DNA of 64,000 bases, taken from contig CAVPQI010000001.1 in the NCBI GenBank assembly GCA_963707515.1, positions 1,860,001 to 1,924,000 on the forward strand, read 5' to 3'. The stretch's first letter is position 1; the number at the start of each line of letters is the position of its first letter. Made by a program: the position numbers and the translations under genes. Below, one piece after another: positions 44,585 to 53,311 of the stretch. Source of the DNA: Sva-07 sp963707515. GTDB lineage: Bacteria > Actinomycetota > Acidimicrobiia > Acidimicrobiales > Ilumatobacteraceae. A model generated the notes under the pieces. The model had not been told where the DNA came from. It did no database searches and was given only the letters and a program-made list of their open reading frames with translations.

Positions 44585-47037
44585 CGTCGGCGCACTCGAC
44601 GACGCGACGGCACCTCCCATCCAGACGTGCCCGGCTGCGACCGCTGGTCGCGGTCACCCTCGTCGGCGTCATCGGCCTGCTCGGAGCCGCGGCGACGGCG
44701 TTGAGTGCGCCCGTGACCGGTTCGCCGTCCGGCGAGGCCACGGCCGACCGCGCCGACGTGAACCAGCGCCAGGCGACCGCCGGCGCACCGAGCCTCGAGC
44801 TCGTCGATCAGACGTTCGCCGTCGAGGCCGACGGCTCGTTCCGCCTGCGGTACCGATTGCGCTCGATCGAGGGTGACCCGCTGCAGCTGACGACCACGAC
44901 GACCAGCACCACCACGACCACCGCCGCCGCGGACCCGTCGATCCCCCCCGACGGTGGCGTCGTGGTGCCACCGGACGGCGAGACCGCTCCGGAGACGACG
45001 GTGGCACCGCCGGTCCAGCTCACCGGCGAGATCACCAACTACCCCCCGCTGAGCGACCCGGCCGACGTCGCCCAGGTCGTCGGCAGCGACGTCGACCCCG
45101 ACGTGTTCGAGGATCTCGGCCGGGCCGTCGACGGGCTCAGAGTCGACATCCGCCCGCTCACCACGGTCGGTGACGACGGCACGGCGACGATCACCTTCGA
45201 CATCGCCACCGACGTCGTCAACAGCGTCGAGGACCGCCTCAAGCTGGAGCGACCCGGCATCCACCCGATTCGTGTGCAGCTGCTCATCGGCGATCCCGAC
45301 GACGGGATCGTCGTGGCGACCGCCGGCACGGTCGTGCAACGGCTGCCGTCGGCGACCGACCCGGCGAGCCCACCCGCCATCGACCTCGCCGTCGTCGCTG
45401 CCACCCCGGAACCACAACCCGACGGCAATCCGGCCGACGCCGCCCGCACCAGCGCGTCATTCGACACCGCCATCGACTTCGCCGCCGCGTTCACCGAGTC
45501 GGTCGCCCTGGCGCTGCCGCCGACGCTCGTCGCCGATGCCGCGGCGACCCCCGACGGCGCGTCGACGCTCGCCGAGGCGTTGCGCGACGACGAGCTGATC
45601 CCGTCGCCGATCGTCGCCCTCGACGTGTCGTCTGCCGTCGCCGCCGACCGTGCCGACGTCTACACGCGGCTCGTCATCGCCGGTGAGGAGGCCCTCATCG
45701 AGGCCGTGCCGACCACGCCCGCCCGGCGCGACGTCTGGCTGGCGTCGGTCGCCGTGAGCGGCGGCGGCGCGCAGCTGCTGCGCGATCTCGGCGTGCGCTA
45801 CATGGTGATGCCGGCGTCGCTGTACCGCGACACCGTCGACGACGAACGGCCGCCGACCGACCTCTTCGTCCGCGCCGAGCTGCCTGACGGTGGAACGCTC
45901 CCCCTGTTGGTGCTCGACCCGATCGCCGACCAGCTCACGGCCGACGGCGCCGCCCAGATCCTCGCCCGGTCGACACCAGCCGAGTGGGCGGTGCGCACCC
46001 TCGGCAACCTGCTCCTGGAACAGTCGCGCGACGACCTCCTCGCCGCCGCCGACGGCACCAGCCGGCCGGCGGACCGCAGCCGTGTGCTGTCGACACCGGA
46101 CTTCGCCCCACCCGACGTCCGCCTGCTCGAGGCGTTGGCGACGATCGCCGACACCACCCCGGCGGTCGAGTTCCGTACCGCTTCGTCGCTCACCGGGGTC
46201 ACCGACGTCGCCACGATCGACGGCGAACCGATGACGGTCTCGCTCCCCGCAACCGCCGGGCCCTCGCTGACCGACCGACTGGCGGTGATCGACTCGACGG
46301 CACTGATGATGATCAGCGCCGCGTCGATGCTGCCCGCCGACGACCCACGGCCGGTGGCGTGGACCGAGGAGCTGGAGTCGCTGATCTCGACCGCCTACAG
46401 CGACGCCGACGTGCTCGCCGCCACCGCCGCGATGCAGGCCGAGGCCCAGGTGCTGCGCTCGGCGGTCGTCCTGCCCGAGCCGTTCACGTTCACCCTCACG
46501 GGGCGCACGGGCACGATCGAGCTGCGCCTCGGCAACACCTCCGACGAACCGCTGCAGGTCGACGTCGGCCTCGACTCGAGCAAGGTGACGTTCCCCGCCG
46601 GCGACCAGACGGTGACCCTGCGGCCGAACGACGAGACCAGCGTCATCGTCCCCGTCGAGGCCCGCTCCAACGGCACGTCGTCGATCGAGCTGACCGTGTC
46701 GACGCCGGCCGGCGAAACCCTCGGCGACCCGGTGCCGCTGACCGCCCGCGTCACCACCCTCACCGGCTTCGGTCAGGTGCTGACGGCCGGCTTCGTCCTC
46801 GTGCTGTTGACCTGGTGGTTCACCCACTGGCGTTCGCGGCGCCGGGCGGCGCTCGCCGACACCCTCGACGACGACGGCGACGGCGGCAACGGCAACGGCG
46901 ACGGCAACGGCGACGGCGACGGCGACGGCGACGGCAACGCGGACGATGCTGACGCCTGCGGTGACCAGGCTGACCCCGGTGCGGCGGGGCCCGAGGCAGG
47001 CGACGCGACGGGCGACGTAGAATCCGAGACCCTGTGA
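44581..47037 (+). CDS. DUF6049-family secreted/membrane protein (Rv3909-like)
   Basis: 818 residues. N-terminal signal/anchor LRPLVAVTLVGVIGLLGAAATAL, a Thr-rich linker near residue 100, a large extracytoplasmic region with repeated beta-rich blocks (ITNYPPLSDPADVAQVVG, FAAAFTESVALALPPTLVADA), a C-terminal membrane segment (VLTAGFVLVLLTWWF) and an acidic Asp/Gly/Asn tail. This architecture and its place between the CCA enzyme and the kinase match actinobacterial DUF6049, linked to cell-wall biology; function unproven. The tail (near 46870-46940) is a run of GGCAACGGCGAC-type DNA repeats. Confidence 0.85.
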   Translation: MTSAHSTTRRHLPSRRARLRPLVAVTLVGVIGLLGAAATALSAPVTGSPSGEATADRADVNQRQATAGAPSLELVDQTFAVEADGSFRLRYRLRSIEGDPLQLTTTTTSTTTTTAAADPSIPPDGGVVVPPDGETAPETTVAPPVQLTGEITNYPPLSDPADVAQVVGSDVDPDVFEDLGRAVDGLRVDIRPLTTVGDDGTATITFDIATDVVNSVEDRLKLERPGIHPIRVQLLIGDPDDGIVVATAGTVVQRLPSATDPASPPAIDLAVVAATPEPQPDGNPADAARTSASFDTAIDFAAAFTESVALALPPTLVADAAATPDGASTLAEALRDDELIPSPIVALDVSSAVAADRADVYTRLVIAGEEALIEAVPTTPARRDVWLASVAVSGGGAQLLRDLGVRYMVMPASLYRDTVDDERPPTDLFVRAELPDGGTLPLLVLDPIADQLTADGAAQILARSTPAEWAVRTLGNLLLEQSRDDLLAAADGTSRPADRSRVLSTPDFAPPDVRLLEALATIADTTPAVEFRTASSLTGVTDVATIDGEPMTVSLPATAGPSLTDRLAVIDSTALMMISAASMLPADDPRPVAWTEELESLISTAYSDADVLAATAAMQAEAQVLRSAVVLPEPFTFTLTGRTGTIELRLGNTSDEPLQVDVGLDSSKVTFPAGDQTVTLRPNDETSVIVPVEARSNGTSSIELTVSTPAGETLGDPVPLTARVTTLTGFGQVLTAGFVLVLLTWWFTHWRSRRRAALADTLDDDGDGGNGNGDGNGDGDGDGDGNADDADACGDQADPGAAGPEAGDATGDVESETL

Positions 47038-47083
47038 GCCACCCCACCTCTCTGCACGCGCCTCGTCACCGAGTGGTCGCCCC

Positions 47084-47938
47084 GTGACCATCCGGGTCGT
47101 CACCGACAGCGCCTGCGACCTCCCGGCAGCCATCGCCGAAGCCGCCGACATCGACATCATCCCGCTGTCGATCCGCTTCGGCGACGACGAGTTCACCGAT
47201 CGCAGCGAGTTGTCGGTGGCCGAGTTCTGGACCCGCTGTGCCGGCAGCTCGACCCTCCCGTCCACTGCCGCGCCGGCGCCCGGCCTGTTCGAACAGGCCT
47301 ACCGACGCGCCGCCGCCGACGGGTGCAGCGGGGTGCTCGTGGTGTCGCTGTCGGGCGAGCTCTCGGCAACGATGCAGTCCGCCCAGTTGGCCGCCCGCAC
47401 GATCGCCGACGACGCCACGATCGACCTCGACGTGCGCGTCGTCGACAGCCGGTCGGTGACGATGGGGCAGGGCACGATCGCCCTCGCCTGCGCCCGCGCC
47501 GCAGCAGCCGGTGCGAGCCTCGACGAGCTCGAGGCCACCGCCGGCGAGCTGGTCGCCCGCACCCGCGTCTTCGGCGCCCTCGACACGCTCGACAACCTCA
47601 AGAAGGGCGGCCGGATCGGCAACGCCAAGGCGATGCTCGCCACCGCTCTGGCGATCAAGCCGATCATCGAGGTCCGCGACGGCGTCGTCGAGCAGGCCGG
47701 CAAGCAGCGCACCCGATCGAAGGCGCTGGCGTTCCTCGTCGACACGGTCGCCTCGTACCACGGCCGCATCGAGAACCTCGCCGTCATGCACGCCGACTGC
47801 TCCGACGTCGACCAGTTCGTCGCCCTGCTCGAACCGGTCCACGCCGGCGAGATCGTCGTCGGCGAGATCGGACCGGTCATCGGCACCCACGGCGGCCGCG
47901 GCACGATCGGCGTCGCCTTCCACGTCGTCGGCGACTAA
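47084..47938 (+). CDS. DegV family fatty-acid-binding protein
   Basis: 284 residues. IRVVTDSACDLP and the SNS-type segment DIIPLSIRFGDDEFTD at the start, TAAPAPGLFEQAYRRAA, VSLSGELSATMQSAQLAA and DNLKKGGRIGNAKAMLATALAIKPII follow DegV/FakB proteins, which bind one fatty acid for FakA. FakA is not in the window. GTG start; 46 bp after the DUF6049 gene and probably co-transcribed. Its stop runs directly into the CGTTCG palindrome. Confidence 0.92.
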   Translation: MTIRVVTDSACDLPAAIAEAADIDIIPLSIRFGDDEFTDRSELSVAEFWTRCAGSSTLPSTAAPAPGLFEQAYRRAAADGCSGVLVVSLSGELSATMQSAQLAARTIADDATIDLDVRVVDSRSVTMGQGTIALACARAAAAGASLDELEATAGELVARTRVFGALDTLDNLKKGGRIGNAKAMLATALAIKPIIEVRDGVVEQAGKQRTRSKALAFLVDTVASYHGRIENLAVMHADCSDVDQFVALLEPVHAGEIVVGEIGPVIGTHGGRGTIGVAFHVVGD

Positions 47939-47973
47939 CGAACGTCCGGGACCCGTCCCCGAGCGTTCGTTTC
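47936..47973. repeat. Copy B of the CGTTCG palindrome; terminator after degV
   Basis: AACGAACG ... CGTTCGTT arms with inner GGGAC/GTCCC stem and a short TTT tail. It begins at the DegV stop codon itself. Related to copies at 18541 and 63746. Confidence 0.75.
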
Positions 47974-48036
47974 GGGGATGAGCGGCCGAATTGACCGGCC
48001 CACACGGCCCACCACCGCTAGCGTTTCGCCAGAGTC

Positions 48037-49917
48037 ATGTCCGCTGCGGCCCCGCCACCCACCCCGACTGTCATCGCGCAGCGCTACGAGCTCCAACGAA
48101 TGCTCGCTCAGGGCGGGATGGCCGAGGTCTGGCTGGCCGTCGACCTGACCCTCGACCGCAAGGTGGCGGTCAAGTGGCTGAAACCGAACCTCGCCTCCGA
48201 CCCCGTCGTCACGGAACGGTTCCGGCGCGAAGCGATCGCCGCGGCGAGCCTCAACCACCCCAACATCGTCGCCGTCCACGACGTCTTCGAGCAGGACGGC
48301 CGCCAAGCCGTCGTCATGCAGCTCGTCGAAGGCAAGAGCCTGCGCCAGGTGCTCGACACCCAGAAGCGGCTCAGCCCCGAGCTGACCTGCCACATCGGCA
48401 GCTGCGTCGCCGCCGCTCTCGACCACGCCCACGACGCCGGCTTCATTCACCGCGACGTCAAGCCCGGCAACATCATGATGACCTCCGACGGGCGCGTGCT
48501 GCTGACCGACTTCGGCATCGCCAAGGGTGTGCACGCCCCCGAGTCCGACCTCACCAGCGACAACATCATGATGGGCACGGCCAAGTACCTGTCGCCCGAA
48601 CAGGTGCGGGGCAAGAAGCTCGACGGTCGCGCCGATCTCTACTCGCTCGGGCTCGTGCTCTACGAGTGCCTCGCCGGGCGCGTGCCCTTCCTCGGTGAGA
48701 CCGACGCCGACACGGCCCTCGCTCGGCTGCAGCGCGACCCCACCGACCTCACCCGGCTCCGGGCGACCCTGCCCACCAAGCTCGTGGTGACCATCCACCA
48801 GCTGCTGGCGCGCAACCCGGCGCACCGCCCGGCTTCGGGCGCCGAGCTGGTCACGACGCTGCGCGACGCCGCCCGCGAGGGCCCGCCGCCGGTCGACCCC
48901 ACCCCGTACGAGCGCTCCCCCGTGTCGCCGTTCGGCTCGCGGCGGCTCCGACGGGCACCGTCCGACATCGCCGGCCGCGCCCAGGATCGCGCCCGCACGA
49001 CCCACAACCCGGCCACCACACCGCTGTTCGACGACGCCGACGTGGCGACGCCCGTGCCGGCGGCCCGGTCGACCGCGCCATTCCCGCCATCCACTCCCGA
49101 CGTCCTCGGCGACCACCTGCTCGGCCCGATGATCCCCGGTGCCGCACCGACCACCAGGAGCACGATCCCGGGTGAGGTCGGCCACCTCACCGCGCCCCTG
49201 CCGCCGGTGCGCCCTCGAGTCGACCGCACCCCGCCCTCGGGGCAGGCACGCGGCAAACCGGCCAAGGGCATGACCCAGGAGTGGAAGCCCGCCTTCACCG
49301 TCGTCGCCCTGCTGTTCGTCGCCGGCCTCGTCGTCGTTGCCCTGCTGTGGTCGACGCTCGAGTTCGGTGGCGAAGAGCCGTCGGCGACCACCACCGCTGC
49401 ACCGTCGGCGAGCACCGCCACACCCCCGCCGGCCGAGCCGGCGGCGATCGCACCCGGTGTGGCGACGATCGCCACCCTCACCGCCTACGACCCGGGCGGT
49501 GACAACACCGAGAACGACGCCGACGCCGTGCTGGCCACCGCCGACGGCAACCCGGACACGTCGTGGAAGACGGTCTGCTATGCCGACAAGTACCTCGGCG
49601 GCAAGCCCGGCGTCGGCCTCGTCGTCTCCTTCGACGAACCGACCCAGCAGCCGGTCTCCGTCGACGTCCTCAGCGCCCCGTACCAACTCGACTTCTACGC
49701 CACCGACGCCGAGACCATCCCGGCCGCTCTCGACGGCTGGGGATCGGCCCTCGGCTCGACCGTGCACGATGTCGAGACCGGCACGATCACCTCACCGGCC
49801 CCGACCAGTCCGGCCCGCCACGTGCTGATCCTGCTGCGCGAGCTCGGCAACGACGGCACCTGCTCCGACGCCAACCCCTACCGGGGACGGCTCGGCGAGA
49901 TCTCCGCCGGCGGCTGA
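48037..49917 (+). CDS. Membrane Ser/Thr protein kinase with extracellular domain
   Basis: 626 residues. Hanks-type kinase with VAVK Lys46, Glu65 in helix C, HRDVKPGN (138-145) and DFG (158-160), so catalytically competent. A Pro/Thr-rich juxtamembrane linker, one membrane segment near 418-440 (FTVVALLFVAGLVVVALLW) and a C-terminal domain (TLTAYDPGGDN..., SWKTVCYADKYLGG) resembling the discoidin-like domain that ends actinobacterial MviN proteins. It occupies the MviN slot but lacks the MurJ flippase domain. Substrates might include CwlM or wall proteins (inference). TAGCGT at 48019-48024 gives a leader of only a few bases. Confidence 0.92.
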   Translation: MSAAAPPPTPTVIAQRYELQRMLAQGGMAEVWLAVDLTLDRKVAVKWLKPNLASDPVVTERFRREAIAAASLNHPNIVAVHDVFEQDGRQAVVMQLVEGKSLRQVLDTQKRLSPELTCHIGSCVAAALDHAHDAGFIHRDVKPGNIMMTSDGRVLLTDFGIAKGVHAPESDLTSDNIMMGTAKYLSPEQVRGKKLDGRADLYSLGLVLYECLAGRVPFLGETDADTALARLQRDPTDLTRLRATLPTKLVVTIHQLLARNPAHRPASGAELVTTLRDAAREGPPPVDPTPYERSPVSPFGSRRLRRAPSDIAGRAQDRARTTHNPATTPLFDDADVATPVPAARSTAPFPPSTPDVLGDHLLGPMIPGAAPTTRSTIPGEVGHLTAPLPPVRPRVDRTPPSGQARGKPAKGMTQEWKPAFTVVALLFVAGLVVVALLWSTLEFGGEEPSATTTAAPSASTATPPPAEPAAIAPGVATIATLTAYDPGGDNTENDADAVLATADGNPDTSWKTVCYADKYLGGKPGVGLVVSFDEPTQQPVSVDVLSAPYQLDFYATDAETIPAALDGWGSALGSTVHDVETGTITSPAPTSPARHVLILLRELGNDGTCSDANPYRGRLGEISAGG

Positions 49918-49927
49918 CCACTCCACC

Positions 49928-50566
49928 ATGGCCAGCCTCGACGACGCCGCCCTCGTCACCGCCGCCCAACGCGGCGACCGCAACGCGCTCGACCAACTGC
50001 TGCGACGTCACTACGACCGCATCCACGCCGTGTGCCGGCGCATCGCCGGGGGCACCCGCGACGCCGACGACGCCTGCCAAGAGGCGCTGATCAAGATCAC
50101 CCGCAGCCTGCCGCGCTTCGACGGGCGGTCGGCGTTCGGCACCTGGGCCTACCGCATCGCCACCAACGCCGCCCTCGACGAGTTGCGCAAGCGCGACCGC
50201 CGCCCGGCGCTCCACGCCGTCGACGACGACGCCCACCACGAACCCGTCGACGCAGCCAGCAGCGGCCGCATCGAGCGGGTCAGCGACCGCCTGCTGCTCG
50301 ATGACGCACTCGCCGGGCTCAGCGACGACCTGCGCACCGTGCTCGTGCTGCGCGACGTCACCGACCTCGACTACGGCGAGATCGCCAACGCCCTCGACAT
50401 CCCCCTCGGCACGGTCAAGTCGCGCATCGCCCGCGCCCGCGCGGCGCTCGCCGGTGAGCTCCGGTTGGCGTTGCGCGAGACCGACGTCACCCTCGCCGCG
50501 CCGATCGAGTCGTACGCGCCAGGGAACCAGTCGACCGACGACGAACGTCCAAACGAGCAGACATGA
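49928..50566 (+). CDS. ECF RNA polymerase sigma factor, SigM-like position
   Basis: 212 residues. Region 2 (DADDACQEALIKITRSLPRF, FGTWAYRIATNAALDELRKRDR) and region 4 (LSDDLRTVLVLRDVTDLDYGEIANALDIPLGTVKSRIARARAAL) are complete, with a 30-residue acidic tail. It lies between the kinase and trxB, as sigM does in mycobacteria, so orthology to SigM is likely. Coupled by ATGA overlap to an anti-sigma gene. A function in envelope or redox stress is inferred from the trxB-trxA neighbours. Confidence 0.92.
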   Translation: MASLDDAALVTAAQRGDRNALDQLLRRHYDRIHAVCRRIAGGTRDADDACQEALIKITRSLPRFDGRSAFGTWAYRIATNAALDELRKRDRRPALHAVDDDAHHEPVDAASSGRIERVSDRLLLDDALAGLSDDLRTVLVLRDVTDLDYGEIANALDIPLGTVKSRIARARAALAGELRLALRETDVTLAAPIESYAPGNQSTDDERPNEQT

Positions 50567-51486
50567 ACGACCTCCCGCCCGACCTCGACGCGCTCGCAAG
50601 CGCGTTCCTCGACGACGAGGCCTCGCTCGACGAGCGCGCCCTCGCCGCCGGCGACCCGGCGTTGCGTGCCGAGATCGAGGAGCGGGTCACGCAGCTGGGT
50701 GCGGTCCGGGCACTGCTCGCCGACGTGGAACCGGCCGCCATCTCGACGCGCGAGGCCCACCTCGCGGCCGCGCTGGCGGCGTGGGACCGCATCCCCGAAG
50801 CGGAGCGCACCGGCTCACTCCGCGACGTCACGCCGCGCGATGTCGACGCCGCCGCCGTCGCCGGGGCCGCGTCCGTGTCGGCGCCGACCCGCCGGCCCGA
50901 ACGTCGCCGTCAGCGATCGGCACGGTGGCTCACTGCCGCCGCAGCGGTCGTTGCCGTCGTCGCCGCCGGCGGTGTCGTCGCCCGCTTCGCCCTCACCGAG
51001 AACGACGACGGCGGCCAGGACGCCGGTGAGGCCACCGCCGATATCTCCATGTCCGCCACCGAGGCCAGCGACGGCGCAGACGACGCAGGAGCTGCCACCG
51101 AACTGCGCACCGAAGCGGCCGACGCCGCAGCGCCCGAGCCGTCGATCGTCGGCGGAACGTTCGACACCGGCATCGACGACCCCGCGCCGCCACCGGAGTC
51201 CGGTCTCGTCGTGCTCACCGGCGCGGAGGACCTGCGCGACTTCGCGGCCGTCGCCGCCGATGCACCATCGAGCCCGGCCGGCGTGCCGGACGTGACGAGC
51301 GCTGCGGTCGACGACGACACCGACGACGAGGTCGCCCAGATCCCCGACTGCGGCTTCGACGTGGTGGTCGGGCCGGCCATCTACGTCGACGTGCCGGTCG
51401 TCGTCGGTATCGATCGCGATCGCGATCGGGCCATCGCCGCTCGACTCGACGACTGCGTCGAGATCGCCAGCGTCCGCCTGCCCTGA
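50563..51486 (+). CDS. Membrane anti-sigma factor (RsmA-like position)
   Basis: 307 residues. Cytoplasmic N-terminus (DLDALASAFLDDEASLDERALA, WDRIPEAE), one membrane segment near 122-145 (WLTAAAAVVAVVAAGGVV) and an acidic Ala-rich extracytoplasmic part. No HxxxCxxC zinc anti-sigma motif is present, so it is a non-zinc type, or the assignment rests on position. It overlaps the sigma gene by 4 nt, the typical anti-sigma arrangement. Ends with two Cys that could form a disulfide (IPDCGF; LDDCVE). Confidence 0.82.
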   Translation: MNDLPPDLDALASAFLDDEASLDERALAAGDPALRAEIEERVTQLGAVRALLADVEPAAISTREAHLAAALAAWDRIPEAERTGSLRDVTPRDVDAAAVAGAASVSAPTRRPERRRQRSARWLTAAAAVVAVVAAGGVVARFALTENDDGGQDAGEATADISMSATEASDGADDAGAATELRTEAADAAAPEPSIVGGTFDTGIDDPAPPPESGLVVLTGAEDLRDFAAVAADAPSSPAGVPDVTSAAVDDDTDDEVAQIPDCGFDVVVGPAIYVDVPVVVGIDRDRDRAIAARLDDCVEIASVRLP

Positions 51487-51546
51487 CCGCGCCGGACTCC
51501 GTGCTCGACCGTGTGCCACCCGTGCGATGTCCGGCGACGGGACGGG

Positions 51547-51552
51547 TAACCT
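51547..51552 (+). promoter_or_regulatory. Leaderless -10 candidate of the membrane protein-trxB segment
   Basis: TAACCT, 7 nt before ATG 51560. Confidence 0.45.
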
Positions 51553-51559
51553 CGCCGCT

Positions 51560-51885
51560 ATGCCGGGGAATCCGCTGACCGACCCCAACTGGGCGACCGA
51601 GATCACCGACCGCATCGTCACGTTCATCGACACGGTCCGTTCGCAGACCACGACGAAGGTCGTCTACGCCGCCCGGGCGGCGGTCTTCGGAATCATCGGC
51701 GCGATGCTCGGCGTGTTCATCGTCGTGCTCGTCCTCATCGCCACGTTGCGCGGCCTGCAGTCGCTGCTCGAGCTGGCGACGACGTGGGAACGCCTGCCGT
51801 GTACCTCAGCTACCTCATCCTCGGCGCGTTGTTGAGCATCGTCGGCCTCGTGCTGTTCAAGATGCGCAACTCGACCGCCAGCTGA
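51560..51885 (+). CDS. Small two-segment membrane protein, frameshifted
   Basis: Starts MPGNPLTDPNWATEITDRIVTFIDTV, then a membrane segment GIIGAMLGVFIVVLVLIATL. The continuation VYLSYLILGALLSIVGLVLF, a second membrane segment, is in another frame and needs one extra base near 51797. Restored length about 109 residues. I do not recognise a named family; the size and topology recall holin-like actinobacterial proteins. It lies 23 bp before trxB and may share its transcript. As written, the product would end LPCTSATSSSARC. Confidence 0.65.
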
Positions 51886-51908
51886 CCCCCACCGAACCGA
51901 GCTCCACC

Positions 51909-52874
51909 ATGTCCGACGTACGCCCCCAAGTTCGCGATGTCATCATCATCGGCTCCGGCCCCGCGGGCCTGACCGCCGCCATCTACACCGCCCGCGCCAA
52001 CCTCTCCCCGCTGCTCATCGAGGGTGAACCCTCGAGCACGAGCGACCAGCCCGGCGGTCAGCTGATGCTGACGACCGAGGTCGAGAACTTCCCCGGGTTC
52101 CCCGATGGGATCATGGGCCCCGAGCTGATGGCCAACATGCGTGCCCAGGCGCTGCGCTTCGGCACCGAGGTGATCACCGACAAGGTCACCGACGTCGACT
52201 TCAGCTCGCGTCCGTTCCGTGTGTCGGTGCGCGACACCCACTACCTGGCCAACGCGGTCATCGTCAGCACCGGTGCGCAGTCGCTGATGCTCGGGCTGGA
52301 GGCGGAGAACCGCCTGATCGGCCACGGTCTGTCGACGTGCGCGACCTGCGACGGCTTCTTCTTCCGCGGCCACGAGATCGCCGTCGTCGGCGGCGGCGAC
52401 TCCGCCATCGAGGAAGCGACGTTCCTCACCAAGTTCGCCGACAAGGTGACGCTCATCCACCGACGCGACGAGCTCCGGGCATCGAAGATCATGCAGGACC
52501 GGGCGTTCAACAACCCCAAGATCGAGATCCGCTGGAACGCCCAGGTGACCGACATCTTCGGCGACTCGGCCGTCACGGGCATCGAGTTGCGCGACACGGT
52601 CGACGGCTCGGTGTCGACGCTCGACGTCACCGGGTTGTTCGTCGCCATCGGTCACCGGCCGAACACCGACCTCTTCGTCGGCAAGCTGGCGATGGACCCG
52701 GTCACCGGGTACCTGATCACCCGCCCCGATTCGTCGTACACCGACGTCGAGGGTGTGTTCGCCTGCGGCGACGTCCAGGACTTCGTCTACCGGCAGGCGA
52801 TCACCGCCGCCGGATCCGGCTGCATGGCGGCGATCGACGCCGAACGCTGGCTCGAAGCGACGCACCACGCCTGA
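51909..52874 (+). CDS. trxB: Thioredoxin-disulfide reductase
   Basis: 321 residues. FAD site GSGPAGLTAAIYTARA, redox-active CATCD near residue 144, NADPH site VVGGGDSAIEEA and the FAD-closing GVFACGDVQDFVYRQAITAAGSGC are all in order. Uses NADPH to reduce the thioredoxin encoded 98 bp downstream. Complete and of normal length. Confidence 0.97.
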   Translation: MSDVRPQVRDVIIIGSGPAGLTAAIYTARANLSPLLIEGEPSSTSDQPGGQLMLTTEVENFPGFPDGIMGPELMANMRAQALRFGTEVITDKVTDVDFSSRPFRVSVRDTHYLANAVIVSTGAQSLMLGLEAENRLIGHGLSTCATCDGFFFRGHEIAVVGGGDSAIEEATFLTKFADKVTLIHRRDELRASKIMQDRAFNNPKIEIRWNAQVTDIFGDSAVTGIELRDTVDGSVSTLDVTGLFVAIGHRPNTDLFVGKLAMDPVTGYLITRPDSSYTDVEGVFACGDVQDFVYRQAITAAGSGCMAAIDAERWLEATHHA

Positions 52875-52972
52875 CCCGGTGACGCCACCGCCGCTCGGGA
52901 ATGCGCCCGACTGCACGGCGGTTGCACCACGACGTCGCCTACGCTGCGACCCGAACTCGAAAGGACCTTCTC

Positions 52973-53311
52973 ATGGCTGCTGGAATCGTGAACCTCTCAG
53001 CGAGCACCTTCGACGAAACCGTCGCCGGTGCCGACAAGCCCGTCGTCGTCGACTTCTGGGCGGAGTGGTGCGGCCCGTGCAAGAAGATCGCCCCGATCCT
53101 CGAGGAGATCGCCACCGAACACGGTGAGGCGGTCACCATCGCCAAGCTCAACGTCGACGACAACCCCGACCTGGCCGCGCGCTTCAACGTCATGAGCATC
53201 CCGACGTTGCTGGTCTTCTCCGGCGGCGAGGTCTCGAAGCGGCTGGTCGGCGCCAAGAGCAAGGGCGCCCTACTCGAGGAGCTCGACGAATTCCTCGTCA
53301 CGACGCGCTGA
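52973..53311 (+). CDS. trxA: Thioredoxin
   Basis: 112 residues. WAEWCGPCKK holds the CGPC active site, followed by VDDNPDLAARFNVMSIPTLLVF with the cis-Pro. ATG at 52973 has AAAGGA about 8 nt upstream. Partner of TrxB; the pair plus CwlM-like gene downstream reproduce the mycobacterial trxB2-trxC-cwlM order. Confidence 0.97.
   Translation: MAAGIVNLSASTFDETVAGADKPVVVDFWAEWCGPCKKIAPILEEIATEHGEAVTIAKLNVDDNPDLAARFNVMSIPTLLVFSGGEVSKRLVGAKSKGALLEELDEFLVTTR

Noticed and set aside
47010..47083. Possible tRNA in the gap before degV
   Set aside because: No cloverleaf stems, anticodon loop or T-loop sequence; no convincing tRNA seen elsewhere in the window either.
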